DNA from: Pseudoduganella albidiflava
GTDB taxonomy: Bacteria; Pseudomonadota; Gammaproteobacteria; Burkholderiales; Burkholderiaceae_D
Length of the DNA: 64,000 nucleotides
Direction: 5' to 3'
NCBI RefSeq assembly: GCF_004322755.1
Contig: NZ_CP036401.1
Coordinates: 5,642,001-5,706,000 of the forward strand
Part shown: in pieces, positions 18,503 through 28,704 of the stretch
How positions within the stretch are numbered: position 1 is the stretch's first letter
Layout: each line of letters begins with the position of its first letter
Notes under the pieces: generated by a model
The model's database searches: none
The model's input: the letters and a program-made list of their open reading frames with translations, nothing else
Told to the model about the DNA's origin: nothing
Made by a program: the position numbers and the translations under genes

Positions 18503-20746
18503 TCAAAAATTCACCTTGAACTGCACGCCATACGTGCGCGGTTCGTTCAGGATGCCGGTCAGGTTGTTGAAGTCGATCGCGCCCACCGACTGCACTTCGT
18601 CGGTGATGTTGCGGCCGTACAGCGCCAGGTCGTACTTGCCGTCGCCCCACTTGTAGCCGACGCGCAGGCCGCCTTCCAGCAGGTCCTTGGCCTTGTACTC
18701 GACGGCTTCGTACAGGAAGAAGTTATACGACGAGCGGTACGACCAGTCGGTGAAGGCATACACTTCGCCGTTCGCCACCGGGGCGGCGTACTTCAGCGTG
18801 AAGTTGTGCTGCCACTTCGGTGCGCGCGGCAGCGGGTTGCCGTCGATGAGCGCGACGCGGGTGCCGCCCACGAACGAGACCGGGTTCGTCACCGTGCAGC
18901 CGCTGCCGCAAGGCAGCACGAACAGGCTGCTGTCCTTGATCTCGGTATCGTTGTAGCTGGTGCCGAACGTGGCGGAGAAGTTCTGCGACAGGTTGGCCTG
19001 CAGGTCCAGTTCCACGCCCTGCCCGGTCGCCTTGTCGGCGTTCAGCAGCTGGTTCATGTTGACGGAACCGCTGCCGGCGGTCAGCTGCTTGTCCTTCACG
19101 CGGTAATGGAACACGGTGGCCGACATGCGCGCGCGGCGGTCGAACAGGTCCTGCTTCACCCCCGCCTCGACCGACAGCACCTTCTCGGCGCCGGCCATCG
19201 ACGGCTTGCTGCCCAGGTCGAACAGGCGGCCCTGCATCGACGGCGCCCGGTAGCCCGTCGCCACGCGGGCGAACACGTTGGTGTCCCGGTTCAGCACATA
19301 GGTGCCGGAGGCATCCCAGCTGACATTGCTGGAATCGTCGGACAGCGGCAGGTACGAGCGGCCGGTGGTTTCGATGCGCTGCGCCACGAAGTCCTTCTTG
19401 TCGCTCGTGTAGCGCAGCCCGCCGCGCAGTTTCAGCCGCTCGCTCACCGCGTAGTTGACGGAGCCGAACACCGCCCACGACTTGGCGTTCTGCGTCTGCG
19501 TCGCGTAGTTCGGCACCTGCGGGTTGCCCGGCGAGAGCGTATCGAAGGCGATACTGTCGATCGTGATGTCTTCCTTGAAGTAGAACAGGCCGGCGATCCA
19601 CTGCAGCGGGCCGCTGCCGGTCGACTCGGCGCGGAACTCCTGCGAAATCTGCTTGTGGTCGGGGATCAGGTCCGCCGTTTCAACGATGAACGGGATGAAG
19701 CCAGGGCCATACGGCGGGGCGTACACCGCGCCATAGCCGCCGTCGACGTCGGCGCGGCTGTAGAACTCCAGCTTTTCATAGCCGGTGATCGAATGCAGCG
19801 TCACCCCCGGCAGATCCCAGCGCAGCCTGACATTGCCGCCCTTGTTCTTCAGGTGCTGTTCGTTGATGCCATCGGTCGGATAGCGGTCGTAGTCGAAGCC
19901 GTCAACCAGTTCATTGGTGCCCGCCTTCAGGATGTTGGCGCGGAACAGCGTGGCGGTGCCGTCCATGTCGCGACCGTGCACATTGAACAGGGCCGAGAAG
20001 TTCGCCGACGGCTTGACCAGTACCTGCAGCCGCGCTGCATTGTCCTTGTAGCCTTCGAAGTCGCGCGTGCCGGTGGCCCGCTCGTTGTGCACGCGGTCGC
20101 CGCGGTGCTGCGACGAACCGGCGAAGCGGATCGCCACCGTGTCGCTGACGGGAAGGTTGTACGCACCATCCACATTGCGCACGCGGTCCTTGCCGAAGCC
20201 GGCGGCCAGGTAGCCTTCCTGCTTGAACACGGGCTTGGCCGAATCGAACTTGATCACGCCGGCCGGGGAATTACGGCCGAACAGCGTGCCCTGCGGACCG
20301 CGCAGCACTTCCACCTGGTCCACGTCGAACACCGGGAAGCCTTTCAGCATCGGGTTTTCCTGCACGATGTCGTCCATCACCAGGCCCACCGGCTGCGACG
20401 CGTTCAGGTCGAAGTCGGTATTGCCCAGGCCGCGGATGTAGAAGCGCGGGAAGGTGCGGCCGTAGTCGGATTCGATGCTGACCGACGGCGAGCGGCCGGA
20501 CAGGAAGCGGATATCCTGGCCGCCGGAGGTGAGCACGTCGAGCTTCTCACCCTTCACGGTGGCGATCGACATCGGCACGTCCTTGATGTTCTCGGCGCGG
20601 CGCTGGGCCGTCACGATCACGGTTTCCAGCTGGCCCGGCTGGGTGGTTTCGGCGCTTGCGCCCGTTGCCTGGGTGTCCTGGGCGGAGGCGAAGGGGAAGG
20701 CGGCGGCGATTGCCAGCGCCATCAGGGTCCGATGGGTAAGTTTCAT
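18503..20746 (-). CDS. TonB-dependent receptor, probably for nucleosides
   Basis: Outer-membrane TonB-dependent receptor of 747 aa. A signal peptide covers residues 1-22 (AAAFPFASAQ). A TonB-box-like stretch (LETVIVTAQ) precedes the plug (VPMSIATVKGEKLD ... VEVLRGPQGTLFGRNSPAG). The 22-strand barrel ends in the aromatic RTYGVQFKVNF. It is divergent from the BMP-type nucleoside ABC operon, and its upstream region carries the same operator candidate as the deo operon. Nucleoside or nucleobase uptake is therefore the favoured role, by context only. Confidence 0.88.
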   Translation of the reverse strand: MKLTHRTLMALAIAAAFPFASAQDTQATGASAETTQPGQLETVIVTAQRRAENIKDVPMSIATVKGEKLDVLTSGGQDIRFLSGRSPSVSIESDYGRTFPRFYIRGLGNTDFDLNASQPVGLVMDDIVQENPMLKGFPVFDVDQVEVLRGPQGTLFGRNSPAGVIKFDSAKPVFKQEGYLAAGFGKDRVRNVDGAYNLPVSDTVAIRFAGSSQHRGDRVHNERATGTRDFEGYKDNAARLQVLVKPSANFSALFNVHGRDMDGTATLFRANILKAGTNELVDGFDYDRYPTDGINEQHLKNKGGNVRLRWDLPGVTLHSITGYEKLEFYSRADVDGGYGAVYAPPYGPGFIPFIVETADLIPDHKQISQEFRAESTGSGPLQWIAGLFYFKEDITIDSIAFDTLSPGNPQVPNYATQTQNAKSWAVFGSVNYAVSERLKLRGGLRYTSDKKDFVAQRIETTGRSYLPLSDDSSNVSWDASGTYVLNRDTNVFARVATGYRAPSMQGRLFDLGSKPSMAGAEKVLSVEAGVKQDLFDRRARMSATVFHYRVKDKQLTAGSGSVNMNQLLNADKATGQGVELDLQANLSQNFSATFGTSYNDTEIKDSSLFVLPCGSGCTVTNPVSFVGGTRVALIDGNPLPRAPKWQHNFTLKYAAPVANGEVYAFTDWSYRSSYNFFLYEAVEYKAKDLLEGGLRVGYKWGDGKYDLALYGRNITDEVQSVGAIDFNNLTGILNEPRTYGVQFKVNF

Positions 20747-21240
20747 GGGGAGCCAATTCCTTGTTGTTAAGTTTTAGACCATGGCGGATGACCAATGTTT
20801 GCCGATCCTACACGATCGAAACTGGCGGTCACAACAAGCTTATTGAGATGTTTTCAATATAAATCTTGTAGAAAAAAGGTATTTGTCATACATATGATCG
20901 ACATGCAATAGTGTGCGGTCAGCCCGGCTCCGGCCGCTTGGCGGCCCCAGAGGAAGCGATCATTTCGGGGGCACTTTCGCGACGCCAGAAGTGGAGCGAA
21001 AACAACGGCGGCGGGGCTTGTCGGGCTGCAGAGGGGATTGCCACCAGCAGCCCCAGGATGTTGTTGGATTCCAACAGGGGATAAAAACCGTGGAAGAAAA
21101 TGCAAGGAATGGAAAATGTGGCGGTTTCGCAATTGCCGAGCAAAACCTCTAAACATGCGGCTTTCACCTGTCCCTGCCTCAGCGGGATACGTGTTTTGCT
21201 CACAAAAACTATACAATAGCGGACTTCCAGGAGCATTTTC
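20747..21240. other. 494-nt divergent intergenic region
   Basis: No supported gene. It holds the shared operator (20870-20895, about 125 nt before the receptor start) and, on the plus strand, a -10-like TATACAAT (21210-21217) followed by GGAG (21229-21232) before the BMP gene. The middle part (20920-21170) shows nothing recognisable. Confidence 0.6.
20870..20895. promoter_or_regulatory. Shared operator candidate, copy 2 (TonB receptor upstream)
   Basis: AGGTATTTGTCATACATAT at 20877-20895 is identical to the reverse complement of 14888-14906; with the preceding 7 nt, 25 of 26 positions agree. It contains GTAT-N5-ATAC and, only in this copy, the perfect dyad TCATA-CA-TATGA (20886-20897). It lies upstream of the TonB receptor, in a region otherwise unrelated to the deo promoter. 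Confidence 0.6.
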
Positions 21241-22236
21241 ATGAAAATCAAACAACTTTCCATGATGATCGCCGCAGTTGCGGTTTCGGCGAGCGCATTT
21301 GCTGCCAACCCAAAACTTGGCGTCGTCTATGACGCGGGCGGCAAGTTCGACAAGTCGTTCAATCAATCCGCTTTCGAAGGTGCTTCGCGCTTCAAGAAAG
21401 AAACCGGTATCAATTTCATCGAAGTGCAGGCGTCTTCCGATACCCAGGCCGAGCAGGTGCTGCGTGGCCTGGCGCGCAAGAAACTCGACATGATCGCGTC
21501 GATCGGCTTCGCCCAGACGCAGGCCGTGCAGAAAGTGGCCAAGGAATTCCCCAACGTGCGTTTCGTGCTGATCGACGGCGTGGCACAGGGCAATAACGTG
21601 AATTCGATCACGTTCAAGGAAGAAGAAGGTTCCTACCTGGTCGGCGTGGCCGCGGCCATGGCGTCGAAGTCGAAGAAGCTGGGCTTCATCGGCGGCATCG
21701 ACATCCCGCTGATCCGCACCTTTGCCTGCGGCTACGCGCAAGGCGCGAAATCCGTCGACAAGAAATCCGAAGTCGTGCAGAACATGGTCGGCACCACCGC
21801 CGCCGCCTGGAACGATCCGGCCAAGGGTGGCGAACTGGCCCGCTCGCAATTCGAACGCGGCGTGGACGTGGTGTTCGCCGTGGCCGGCGGTTCCGGCATG
21901 GGCACGCTGCAGATGGCCAAGGAAAAAGGCAAGCTGGCGATCGGCGTCGACTCGAACCAGAACCACCTGTATCCGGGCACGATGCTGACCTCGATGGTCA
22001 AGCGCGTGGACAATGCCGTGTACGACAGCTTCATGCAGATGAAGAACGGCACCTGGAAGGCGGGCGTCACCGCCAAGGGCATCAAGGAAGGCGGCGTGGA
22101 CTGGGCACTCGATGCCAACAACCGCAAGCTGGTCACGCCGGAGATCGAGAAGCGCGTGCTGGGTGTTCGCAAGGACATCATCGACGGCAAGACCAAGGTC
22201 ATCGACATCCGCTCGGGCGCTGCCTGCCCGGCCTGA
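21241..22236 (+). CDS. BMP-family nucleoside-binding protein of ABC transporter
   Basis: Periplasmic substrate-binding protein, 331 aa, of the Bmp/PnrA (basic membrane protein) family whose known ligands are purine nucleosides. Residues 1-21 are a signal peptide (AVSASAFAANPK). There is no lipobox cysteine, so it is soluble, unlike PnrA. Family motifs are VYDAGGKFDKSFNQSAFEG at the N-terminus and SKSKKLGFIGGIDIP in the middle. It is the first gene of a four-gene transporter operon and is separated from the ATPase gene by a strong hairpin, which would leave it the best-expressed subunit. Confidence 0.92.
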   Translation: MKIKQLSMMIAAVAVSASAFAANPKLGVVYDAGGKFDKSFNQSAFEGASRFKKETGINFIEVQASSDTQAEQVLRGLARKKLDMIASIGFAQTQAVQKVAKEFPNVRFVLIDGVAQGNNVNSITFKEEEGSYLVGVAAAMASKSKKLGFIGGIDIPLIRTFACGYAQGAKSVDKKSEVVQNMVGTTAAAWNDPAKGGELARSQFERGVDVVFAVAGGSGMGTLQMAKEKGKLAIGVDSNQNHLYPGTMLTSMVKRVDNAVYDSFMQMKNGTWKAGVTAKGIKEGGVDWALDANNRKLVTPEIEKRVLGVRKDIIDGKTKVIDIRSGAACPA

Positions 22237-22266
22237 TACGCCAGCACCACAGAAAACAGACATGCG

Positions 22267-22305
22267 AAAACGCGCCGCCGGGGTCTCCCCGCGGCGCGTT
22301 TTTCA
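22267..22305 (+). terminator. Rho-independent terminator or attenuator between SBP and ATPase genes
   Basis: A GC-rich hairpin has left arm 22267-22283 and right arm 22287-22303, with loop TCT and one bulged C, and ends in TTTTT. It lies 31 nt after the binding-protein stop and 27 nt before the ATPase start, in the middle of an apparent operon. Confidence 0.85.
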
Positions 22306-22329
22306 GTAAAACACGACCTGAAAACTCCT

Positions 22330-23852
<1,523 letters not shown>

Positions 23853-23856
<4 letters not shown>

Positions 23857-24932
23857 ACAACGATCTGCCACGCTGGGCAACCGGCATCGTCCTGCCTCTC
23901 CTGAACCTGCTGTCCGCGCTGCTCGTCACCGCGCTGGTGATCCACCTGCTCGGCGAAGACCCCGTCGAATCGATGCAGATCCTGATCAACAGCGCCGTCG
24001 TCAATCCGGAAGGCCTGGCGTACACGCTGTTCTATGCGTCGACCTTCGTGTTCACCGGCCTGGCGGTGTCGGTGGCGATGCAGGCGGGCCTGTTCAATAT
24101 CGGCGCCGAAGGCCAGATGTACCTGGGCGGCCTGGGCCTGACCATCGCCATGCTGGCCTTCGACGCCAGCCTGCCCTGGTTCCTGCTGATCCCAGCTGGC
24201 ATGGTGGGCGCCGCGCTGTTCGGCGCGCTGTGGGCCTTCATTCCCGGCTACCTGCAGGCGAAACGGGGCAGCCACGTGGTGGTCACCACGATCATGTTCA
24301 ACTTCATTGCCGCGTCGCTGATGAACTTCGTGATCGTCAAGTACCTGATCCCGCCGGGCGAGCAGAACACGGCCAGCCGCGTGTTCGCCCCGGCCGCCGA
24401 GCTGCCGCGCCTGTCGGACTGGCTGCCGGTGCTGGGCGATACGCCGCTGAACATCAGCTTCTTCCTGGCGATCATCGCGCTGGCCGTGTATGGCGTGATG
24501 GTGTCGCGCTCCTCGTGGGGCTACAAGCTGCGCGCCACGGGCCTGAACCAGCACGCCGCGCACTACGCCGGCGTGAAGATCTCGGCAATGATCATCGCGA
24601 CGATGCTGATCTCGGGCGCGCTGGCCGGCCTGGGCGCCGTCAACTCGATCATGGGTTCCACCCACTACCTGTCGCTGAACTTCGTCGGCGGCGCGGGCTT
24701 CATCGGCATCGCCATCGCGCTGATGGGCCGCCAGCACCCGGTGGGCATCTTCCTGTCGGCCGTGCTGTTCGGCGCCCTCACGCAGGGCGGCTTCGACCTC
24801 TCGCTGGAAAAACCGAACATCCCGCCGGAGATGGTGATCCTGATCCAGGGCCTGATCATCCTGTTCTGCGGTGCGATGGAATACCTGTACGCCCCCGCGC
24901 TGATTAAACTGATCAAAGGGAAACAAGCATGA
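23853..24932 (+). CDS. Nucleoside ABC transporter permease 1
   Basis: Inner-membrane permease of the NupP/BPD_transp_2 (RbsC-like) family, 359 aa, with about ten hydrophobic segments. The characteristic loop GLFNIGAEGQMYLGGLG follows the second or third segment. The ATG at 23853 overlaps the ATPase stop (ATGA), and its end overlaps the next permease gene by 4 nt. It forms a heterodimer with the product of the following gene. Confidence 0.93.
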
Positions 24933-25900
24933 GCTTTGAAGATCTCCACCTGGGCAGCATCGTCGTGTCCACCGTGCGCAATGCGCCGGTGCTGATATTC
25001 GCGGCGATGGCCGGCCTGTTCGCCGAACGCTCCGGCGTCGTCGACATCGGACTCGAAGGCAAGATCCTCGCGTCGGCATTCGTGTCCGCCGCGGTGGCCT
25101 TCGCCACGCAGAATCCGTGGTACGGCATCCTGGCCGGCATGGGCGTTTCCGTCGCGGTGGCGCTGCTGCAAGGCTGCATCGCCATCACGCAGAAGGGCAA
25201 CCAGCTGGTGGCCGGCATCGCCATCAACATCACGATGAGCGGCCTGACGTTCGTGGTGGCGCAGTACTTCTTCCAGCAGGGCGGCCGCACGCCGGACCTG
25301 GGCGAGGCGCGCCTGTCGGAGATCGTGCTGCCGGGCAGCGCCGCCGTGGCGGACGTTCCCGTGCTGGGCTGGATCTGGACGCAGCTGCTGGGCGGCCACA
25401 CGGCGCTCGTCTACCTGGCGTTCGCGCTGGTGCCGCTGGTGCACTGGGTGCTGTACCACACGCGCTTCGGCCTGCGCCTGCGCGCCTGCGGCGAGAATCC
25501 GCACGCCGCCGACGCGGCCGGCGTTTCCGTCGAACGCACCCGCTACGCGGCGATGCTGATCGCCGGCATCCTGTGCTCGTTCTCCGGCGCCTACCTGGCG
25601 ATCGTGCAGAGCGGCTTCTTCCTGCGCGACATGTCGGCCGGCGCCGGCTACCTGGCGCTGACCGCCATGGTGTTCGGCAACTGGCGGCCGTTCTATACCT
25701 TCCTCGGCTGCCTGATGTTCGGCTTCTTCGGCGCCGTGCAGATCCAGCTCGAAGGCGTCGACCTGCCGGTCGTGGGCCGCATCCCGGGCGCGCTGATCCA
25801 GATGGTGCCGTATGTCGTCACCGTGATCGTGCTGGCGGGGCTGATGGCCAAGTCGGTGGCACCGAAGGCCATTGGCGTGCCGTTCGTGAAGTCGCGGTAG
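24929..25900 (+). CDS. Nucleoside ABC transporter permease 2
   Basis: Second permease, NupQ-like, 323 aa with eight to ten hydrophobic segments. The family loop GLFAERSGVVDIGLEGKILA lies near residue 30, and NPHAADAAGVSVERTRY is the coupling region. Translation is coupled to permease 1 (ATGA overlap). A strong terminator follows 24 nt after its stop. Confidence 0.93.
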   Translation: MSFEDLHLGSIVVSTVRNAPVLIFAAMAGLFAERSGVVDIGLEGKILASAFVSAAVAFATQNPWYGILAGMGVSVAVALLQGCIAITQKGNQLVAGIAINITMSGLTFVVAQYFFQQGGRTPDLGEARLSEIVLPGSAAVADVPVLGWIWTQLLGGHTALVYLAFALVPLVHWVLYHTRFGLRLRACGENPHAADAAGVSVERTRYAAMLIAGILCSFSGAYLAIVQSGFFLRDMSAGAGYLALTAMVFGNWRPFYTFLGCLMFGFFGAVQIQLEGVDLPVVGRIPGALIQMVPYVVTVIVLAGLMAKSVAPKAIGVPFVKSR

Positions 25901-25923
25901 CCACCCGCCTTCTCCCGCCCCCG

Positions 25924-25952
25924 AAAGCCTGCGCACTCCGCAGGCTTTTTTT
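25924..25952 (+). terminator. Rho-independent terminator of the nucleoside ABC operon
   Basis: A perfect 10-bp stem AAAGCCTGCG (25924-25933) with CGCAGGCTTT (25939-25948) and a 5-nt loop runs into a seven-T tract. Confidence 0.93.
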
Positions 25953-25964
25953 CTTCCCGCACTG

Positions 25965-26063
25965 TTGTAAAAACCCGGGGGACTGTCCCCATTTTTGGGA
26001 AACATTTCCTGGAACCGGGGTCAGACCCCGGTTTTTGGAAACATTTATTGGATCGGGGTCAGG
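25965..26063. repeat. Family-A palindromic repeat cluster
   Basis: Two and a half units: GGGGGACTGTCCCC, then GGAAACATTTCCTGGAA with core CCGGGGTCAGACCCCGG, then GGAAACATTTATTGGA with a half core GGGGTCAGG. It has the same ATTTCCT-plus-hairpin make-up as 7741-7858. Confidence 0.85.
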
Positions 26064-26117
26064 AAGGAGTACAGGCATGCATGCCTGTACCGTTGCGCGA
26101 GAGCGGAGCATGCTCCG

Positions 26118-26717
26118 CTAAACCCTCGCTCCACCCCCGGTGTTGGGAAACAGGTTCAGCGCGGCGTGCTGGAGGAGCATGATGGTCTTGCCGTCTTCGA
26201 TGCGGCCGTCGGCGATCATGGCGAGGGCGGCGTCGATGTCCAGTTCCAGCACTTCGATGTCCTCCCCTTCGTCTGCCACGCCGCCGCCACTGTCGGCGCG
26301 GTGGGTGGCGTCGTATTCGGCGACGAAGAAATGCAGGCGCTCGGTGACGGAGCCGGGGCTCATGAAGGCGTCGAACACGCGCTGCACGTGCTCGACGTGG
26401 AAGCCGGTTTCCTCGGCCGCTTCGGCGCGGATGCGTTCCTCGGGTGATGCCGCGTCGAGCAGGCCGGCGGGGGCTTCGATCAGGTAGCCGTCGTGGCTGC
26501 CGCCATAGCCATAGGCGGGAAAGCGGAATTGCCGCACCAGCACCACCGTGCGGCGCGCCAGGTTGTACAGCAGGATCACGGCGCCATGCCCGCGGTCGTA
26601 GGTTTCGCGCGACATGGTCTGCCAGCTGCCGTCGCGCCGGCGATAGTCGAACGTGGTTTTCTTCAGCAAGTACCAGTCGTTGGCCAGGGTCCGGACTTCG
26701 CGGATACGTACGTGCAT
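26118..26717 (-). CDS. nudK: NudK-type Nudix hydrolase (GDP-mannose/ADP-sugar pyrophosphatase)
   Basis: Cytoplasmic Nudix hydrolase of 199 aa that splits nucleoside-diphosphate sugars. The Nudix box reads GLLDAASPEERIRAEAAEET (about residues 90-109) followed by GF; preceding residues LIEAPAG are typical of the NudK/NudF group. Its spacing matches E. coli NudK. It is divergent from the DeoR-type regulator gene (72-nt gap), so the two may share a control region. Confidence 0.88.
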   Translation of the reverse strand: MHVRIREVRTLANDWYLLKKTTFDYRRRDGSWQTMSRETYDRGHGAVILLYNLARRTVVLVRQFRFPAYGYGGSHDGYLIEAPAGLLDAASPEERIRAEAAEETGFHVEHVQRVFDAFMSPGSVTERLHFFVAEYDATHRADSGGGVADEGEDIEVLELDIDAALAMIADGRIEDGKTIMLLQHAALNLFPNTGGGARV

Positions 26718-26761
26718 GATCGCTCCATTGGTAACAGGTCTTTTTTAGGCTATCATGCGAT

Positions 26762-26792
26762 CTCGTGCAATTTCAAGGAAAATCGTGCAATG
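26762..26792 (+). promoter_or_regulatory. Direct repeat at the deoR-type gene start
   Basis: TCGTGCAAT occurs at 26763-26771 and again at 26783-26791, the second running into the ATG at 26790. A 20-nt spacing puts both copies on one DNA face. Possible autoregulatory site or chance. Confidence 0.35.
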
Positions 26793-27545
26793 CTGACCCG
26801 CCAGCGCAAGGAGCTGCTGCTGCGCCTCCTGAAGGAAGAAGGACAAATCGTCGCCAAGACCCTGAGCGAATCGCTGGGGCTGTCGGAAGACACGATCCGC
26901 CGCGACCTGCGCGAGCTGGCCAAGGAAGGCCTGCTGCAGCGCGTGCACGGCGGCGCCCTGCCCGCCTCGCCCGCCCAGGGCAATTTCGCTGTGCGCGAGA
27001 AGTTGTCGACGGATGCCAAGCCGGCCATCGCCCGCGCGGCCGCGGCGATGATCGCGCCGGGCCAGGTTGTGTTCATCGATGGCGGCACCACCGCCGTGCA
27101 GCTGGCGCGCGCCCTGCCCCGCGACCTGCGCGCGACGGTGATCACGCACAGTCCGTCGGTGGCGGTGGAACTGGTCGGGCACGAGTACATCGACGTGATC
27201 ATCATCGGCGGGCGCCTGTTCAAGCACTCGATCGTGGCGATGGGCGCCGCGGCGGTGGAAGCCGTCAGCCAGTTCCGCGCCGACCTGTTCTTCATGGGCG
27301 TGTGCAGCCTGGACCCGCAAGCCGGCATCACGACGGGGGATTTCGACGAGGCGGCGATGAAGCGCGCGCTGTCGGCGCATGCGCAGCGCACGGTGGTGCT
27401 GGCATCGCCGGAAAAGCTGGGGACCGCGGCGCCGTTCCAGATCGCGCCGCTGGCGACCGTGGACCACATCGTCGTCAACCGCGGGGTGGACGAGGCGCTG
27501 CTGGCGCCTTATCGGGAGATGGGGATCGAGGTGACGCTGGCGTGA
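26790..27545 (+). CDS. DeoR/GlpR-family transcription regulator
   Basis: 251-aa repressor. The HTH is in residues 20-55 (AKTLSESLGLSEDTIRRDLR, then RVHGGALP), and the C-terminal DeoRC sugar-phosphate sensor has IDGGTTAVQLARALP and LFFMGVCSLDPQAGIT. The ATG at 26790 is chosen because it begins at the conserved MLTRQRKE. DeoR-family proteins sense phosphorylated sugars; deoxyribose-5-phosphate or ribose-5-phosphate would fit the neighbouring nucleoside genes. It is a candidate regulator of the deo and transport operons. Confidence 0.9.
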   Translation: MLTRQRKELLLRLLKEEGQIVAKTLSESLGLSEDTIRRDLRELAKEGLLQRVHGGALPASPAQGNFAVREKLSTDAKPAIARAAAAMIAPGQVVFIDGGTTAVQLARALPRDLRATVITHSPSVAVELVGHEYIDVIIIGGRLFKHSIVAMGAAAVEAVSQFRADLFFMGVCSLDPQAGITTGDFDEAAMKRALSAHAQRTVVLASPEKLGTAAPFQIAPLATVDHIVVNRGVDEALLAPYREMGIEVTLA

Positions 27546-27571
27546 CAGGCCGAAAGCGAGCGAGAACCGGC

Positions 27572-27616
27572 GTCGCACACTTTTTCCGGATAGTGCGCCC
27601 GGAAAAAATGTCCGAC
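27572..27616. terminator. Imperfect 18-bp hairpin between convergent genes
   Basis: Arms 27572-27589 and 27599-27616 pair at 16 of 18 positions with a 9-nt loop; the stem contains TTTTTCCGG/CCGGAAAAAA. It lies between the convergent deoR-type and nuclease genes and suits a two-way terminator. Confidence 0.6.
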
Positions 27617-27639
27617 ACCTGCGGAGCCTGCGCCGGCGA

Positions 27640-28704
27640 CTATGCCTCCGGCCAGATTTCCTTCAGCAGCGCGGCCAGGTTGTAGCCGCCCTTGATCAGC
27701 TGCTGGCGCGCCAGCGCGGAGGATGGCACCGGATAGTCGTCCGGCACGTTCAAGGCCCACACCTGGTAGCTGGTGCCGCTGCTTTTCGACGTTTGCGTGG
27801 TGGCGGCGCCCAGCGTGACGTCCATGTGCGCCAGCTTGGAGACGGCCAGCGAATCGTTGGCCCACTGGTAGGGCCAGGTGGCTGCGTCGCCGCTGTTGAC
27901 GGGCACCGCCGGCTTCCGGTCGATGGCGTATTGCGCGAACTGTTCCGGCGTGCGCGTGGTGGAGCGGCGGAACGCGTAGTCGACCACGGTGGTGTCCCAG
28001 TACGAGTGGAACGGCTTGGTCTTCGCCGCGCTGGCGCCCGACTTCTCCGGAGCGCCGGGCGGAATGTGCTTGTTGCCGATCGACGCGATAAACGCATCGT
28101 CCAGCAGCAGGTTGTTGCCGCCGCGCGAATCGAAGATGTTCAGTTCGTCGATCTCGGCGTGCGTCTTCGGCACCACGAAGCGGCCATCCTTGCTGACGAA
28201 GGCGGCGCCCACGTGCAGCGGCTGGTGGATGTCGCCGGCCAGGTGGGCCACGATCAGCAGCGCCTGGCGCGGGGTGAACTTGTGCGGGTTGGTCGCCGGC
28301 GTGTCCTTGCCCTGCAAGACGAGGATCGCCGACTTCAGCGTGTGCACGATATCGTCGTCGAACGTGCCGGGCGCGTGGTCGTGGTAGGCGCCCAGCTGGA
28401 ACGGCACGTCCGTGTAGTGGTACTCGGAGTGCTTCGGATTGGCGGCCACGTAGGCCTGCATTTCCGGCGTTTGCGGGCCGCACCAGGTGCCCTTCACGCA
28501 ATCGGCCCAGACGGCGATCGATTCCAGCGTTTCGCCCGGCAGCAGCAGCGCGGCGATGCGCTGTTCGGCGACGCTGCCCTTGAGCAGCTTGGCGGCGATG
28601 GCGCCCACCGCGCGGTGGCCATCGTTACCCCATGCCAGGGCGCTCGACGGCGCGGTGGTGGCGAAGACGCCGGCCAGCGCCAGCATGCATGCGAGTCGTT
28701 TCAT
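27640..28704 (-). CDS. Exported S1/P1-type nuclease
   Basis: Zinc-dependent nuclease of the S1/P1 family (related to phospholipase C), 354 aa, acting on single-stranded DNA or RNA outside the cytoplasm. The signal peptide (1-24) is cut before W25 of WGNDGHRAVG, which supplies the N-terminal Trp zinc ligand as in P1. Other ligand segments are VWADCVKG, YHYTDVP, HLAGDIHQPLHVG and FHSYWDTTV. The ATG at 28704 overlaps the end of the PLD gene by 4 nt, so the two are translationally coupled. Confidence 0.93.
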   Translation of the reverse strand: MKRLACMLALAGVFATTAPSSALAWGNDGHRAVGAIAAKLLKGSVAEQRIAALLLPGETLESIAVWADCVKGTWCGPQTPEMQAYVAANPKHSEYHYTDVPFQLGAYHDHAPGTFDDDIVHTLKSAILVLQGKDTPATNPHKFTPRQALLIVAHLAGDIHQPLHVGAAFVSKDGRFVVPKTHAEIDELNIFDSRGGNNLLLDDAFIASIGNKHIPPGAPEKSGASAAKTKPFHSYWDTTVVDYAFRRSTTRTPEQFAQYAIDRKPAVPVNSGDAATWPYQWANDSLAVSKLAHMDVTLGAATTQTSKSSGTSYQVWALNVPDDYPVPSSALARQQLIKGGYNLAALLKEIWPEA

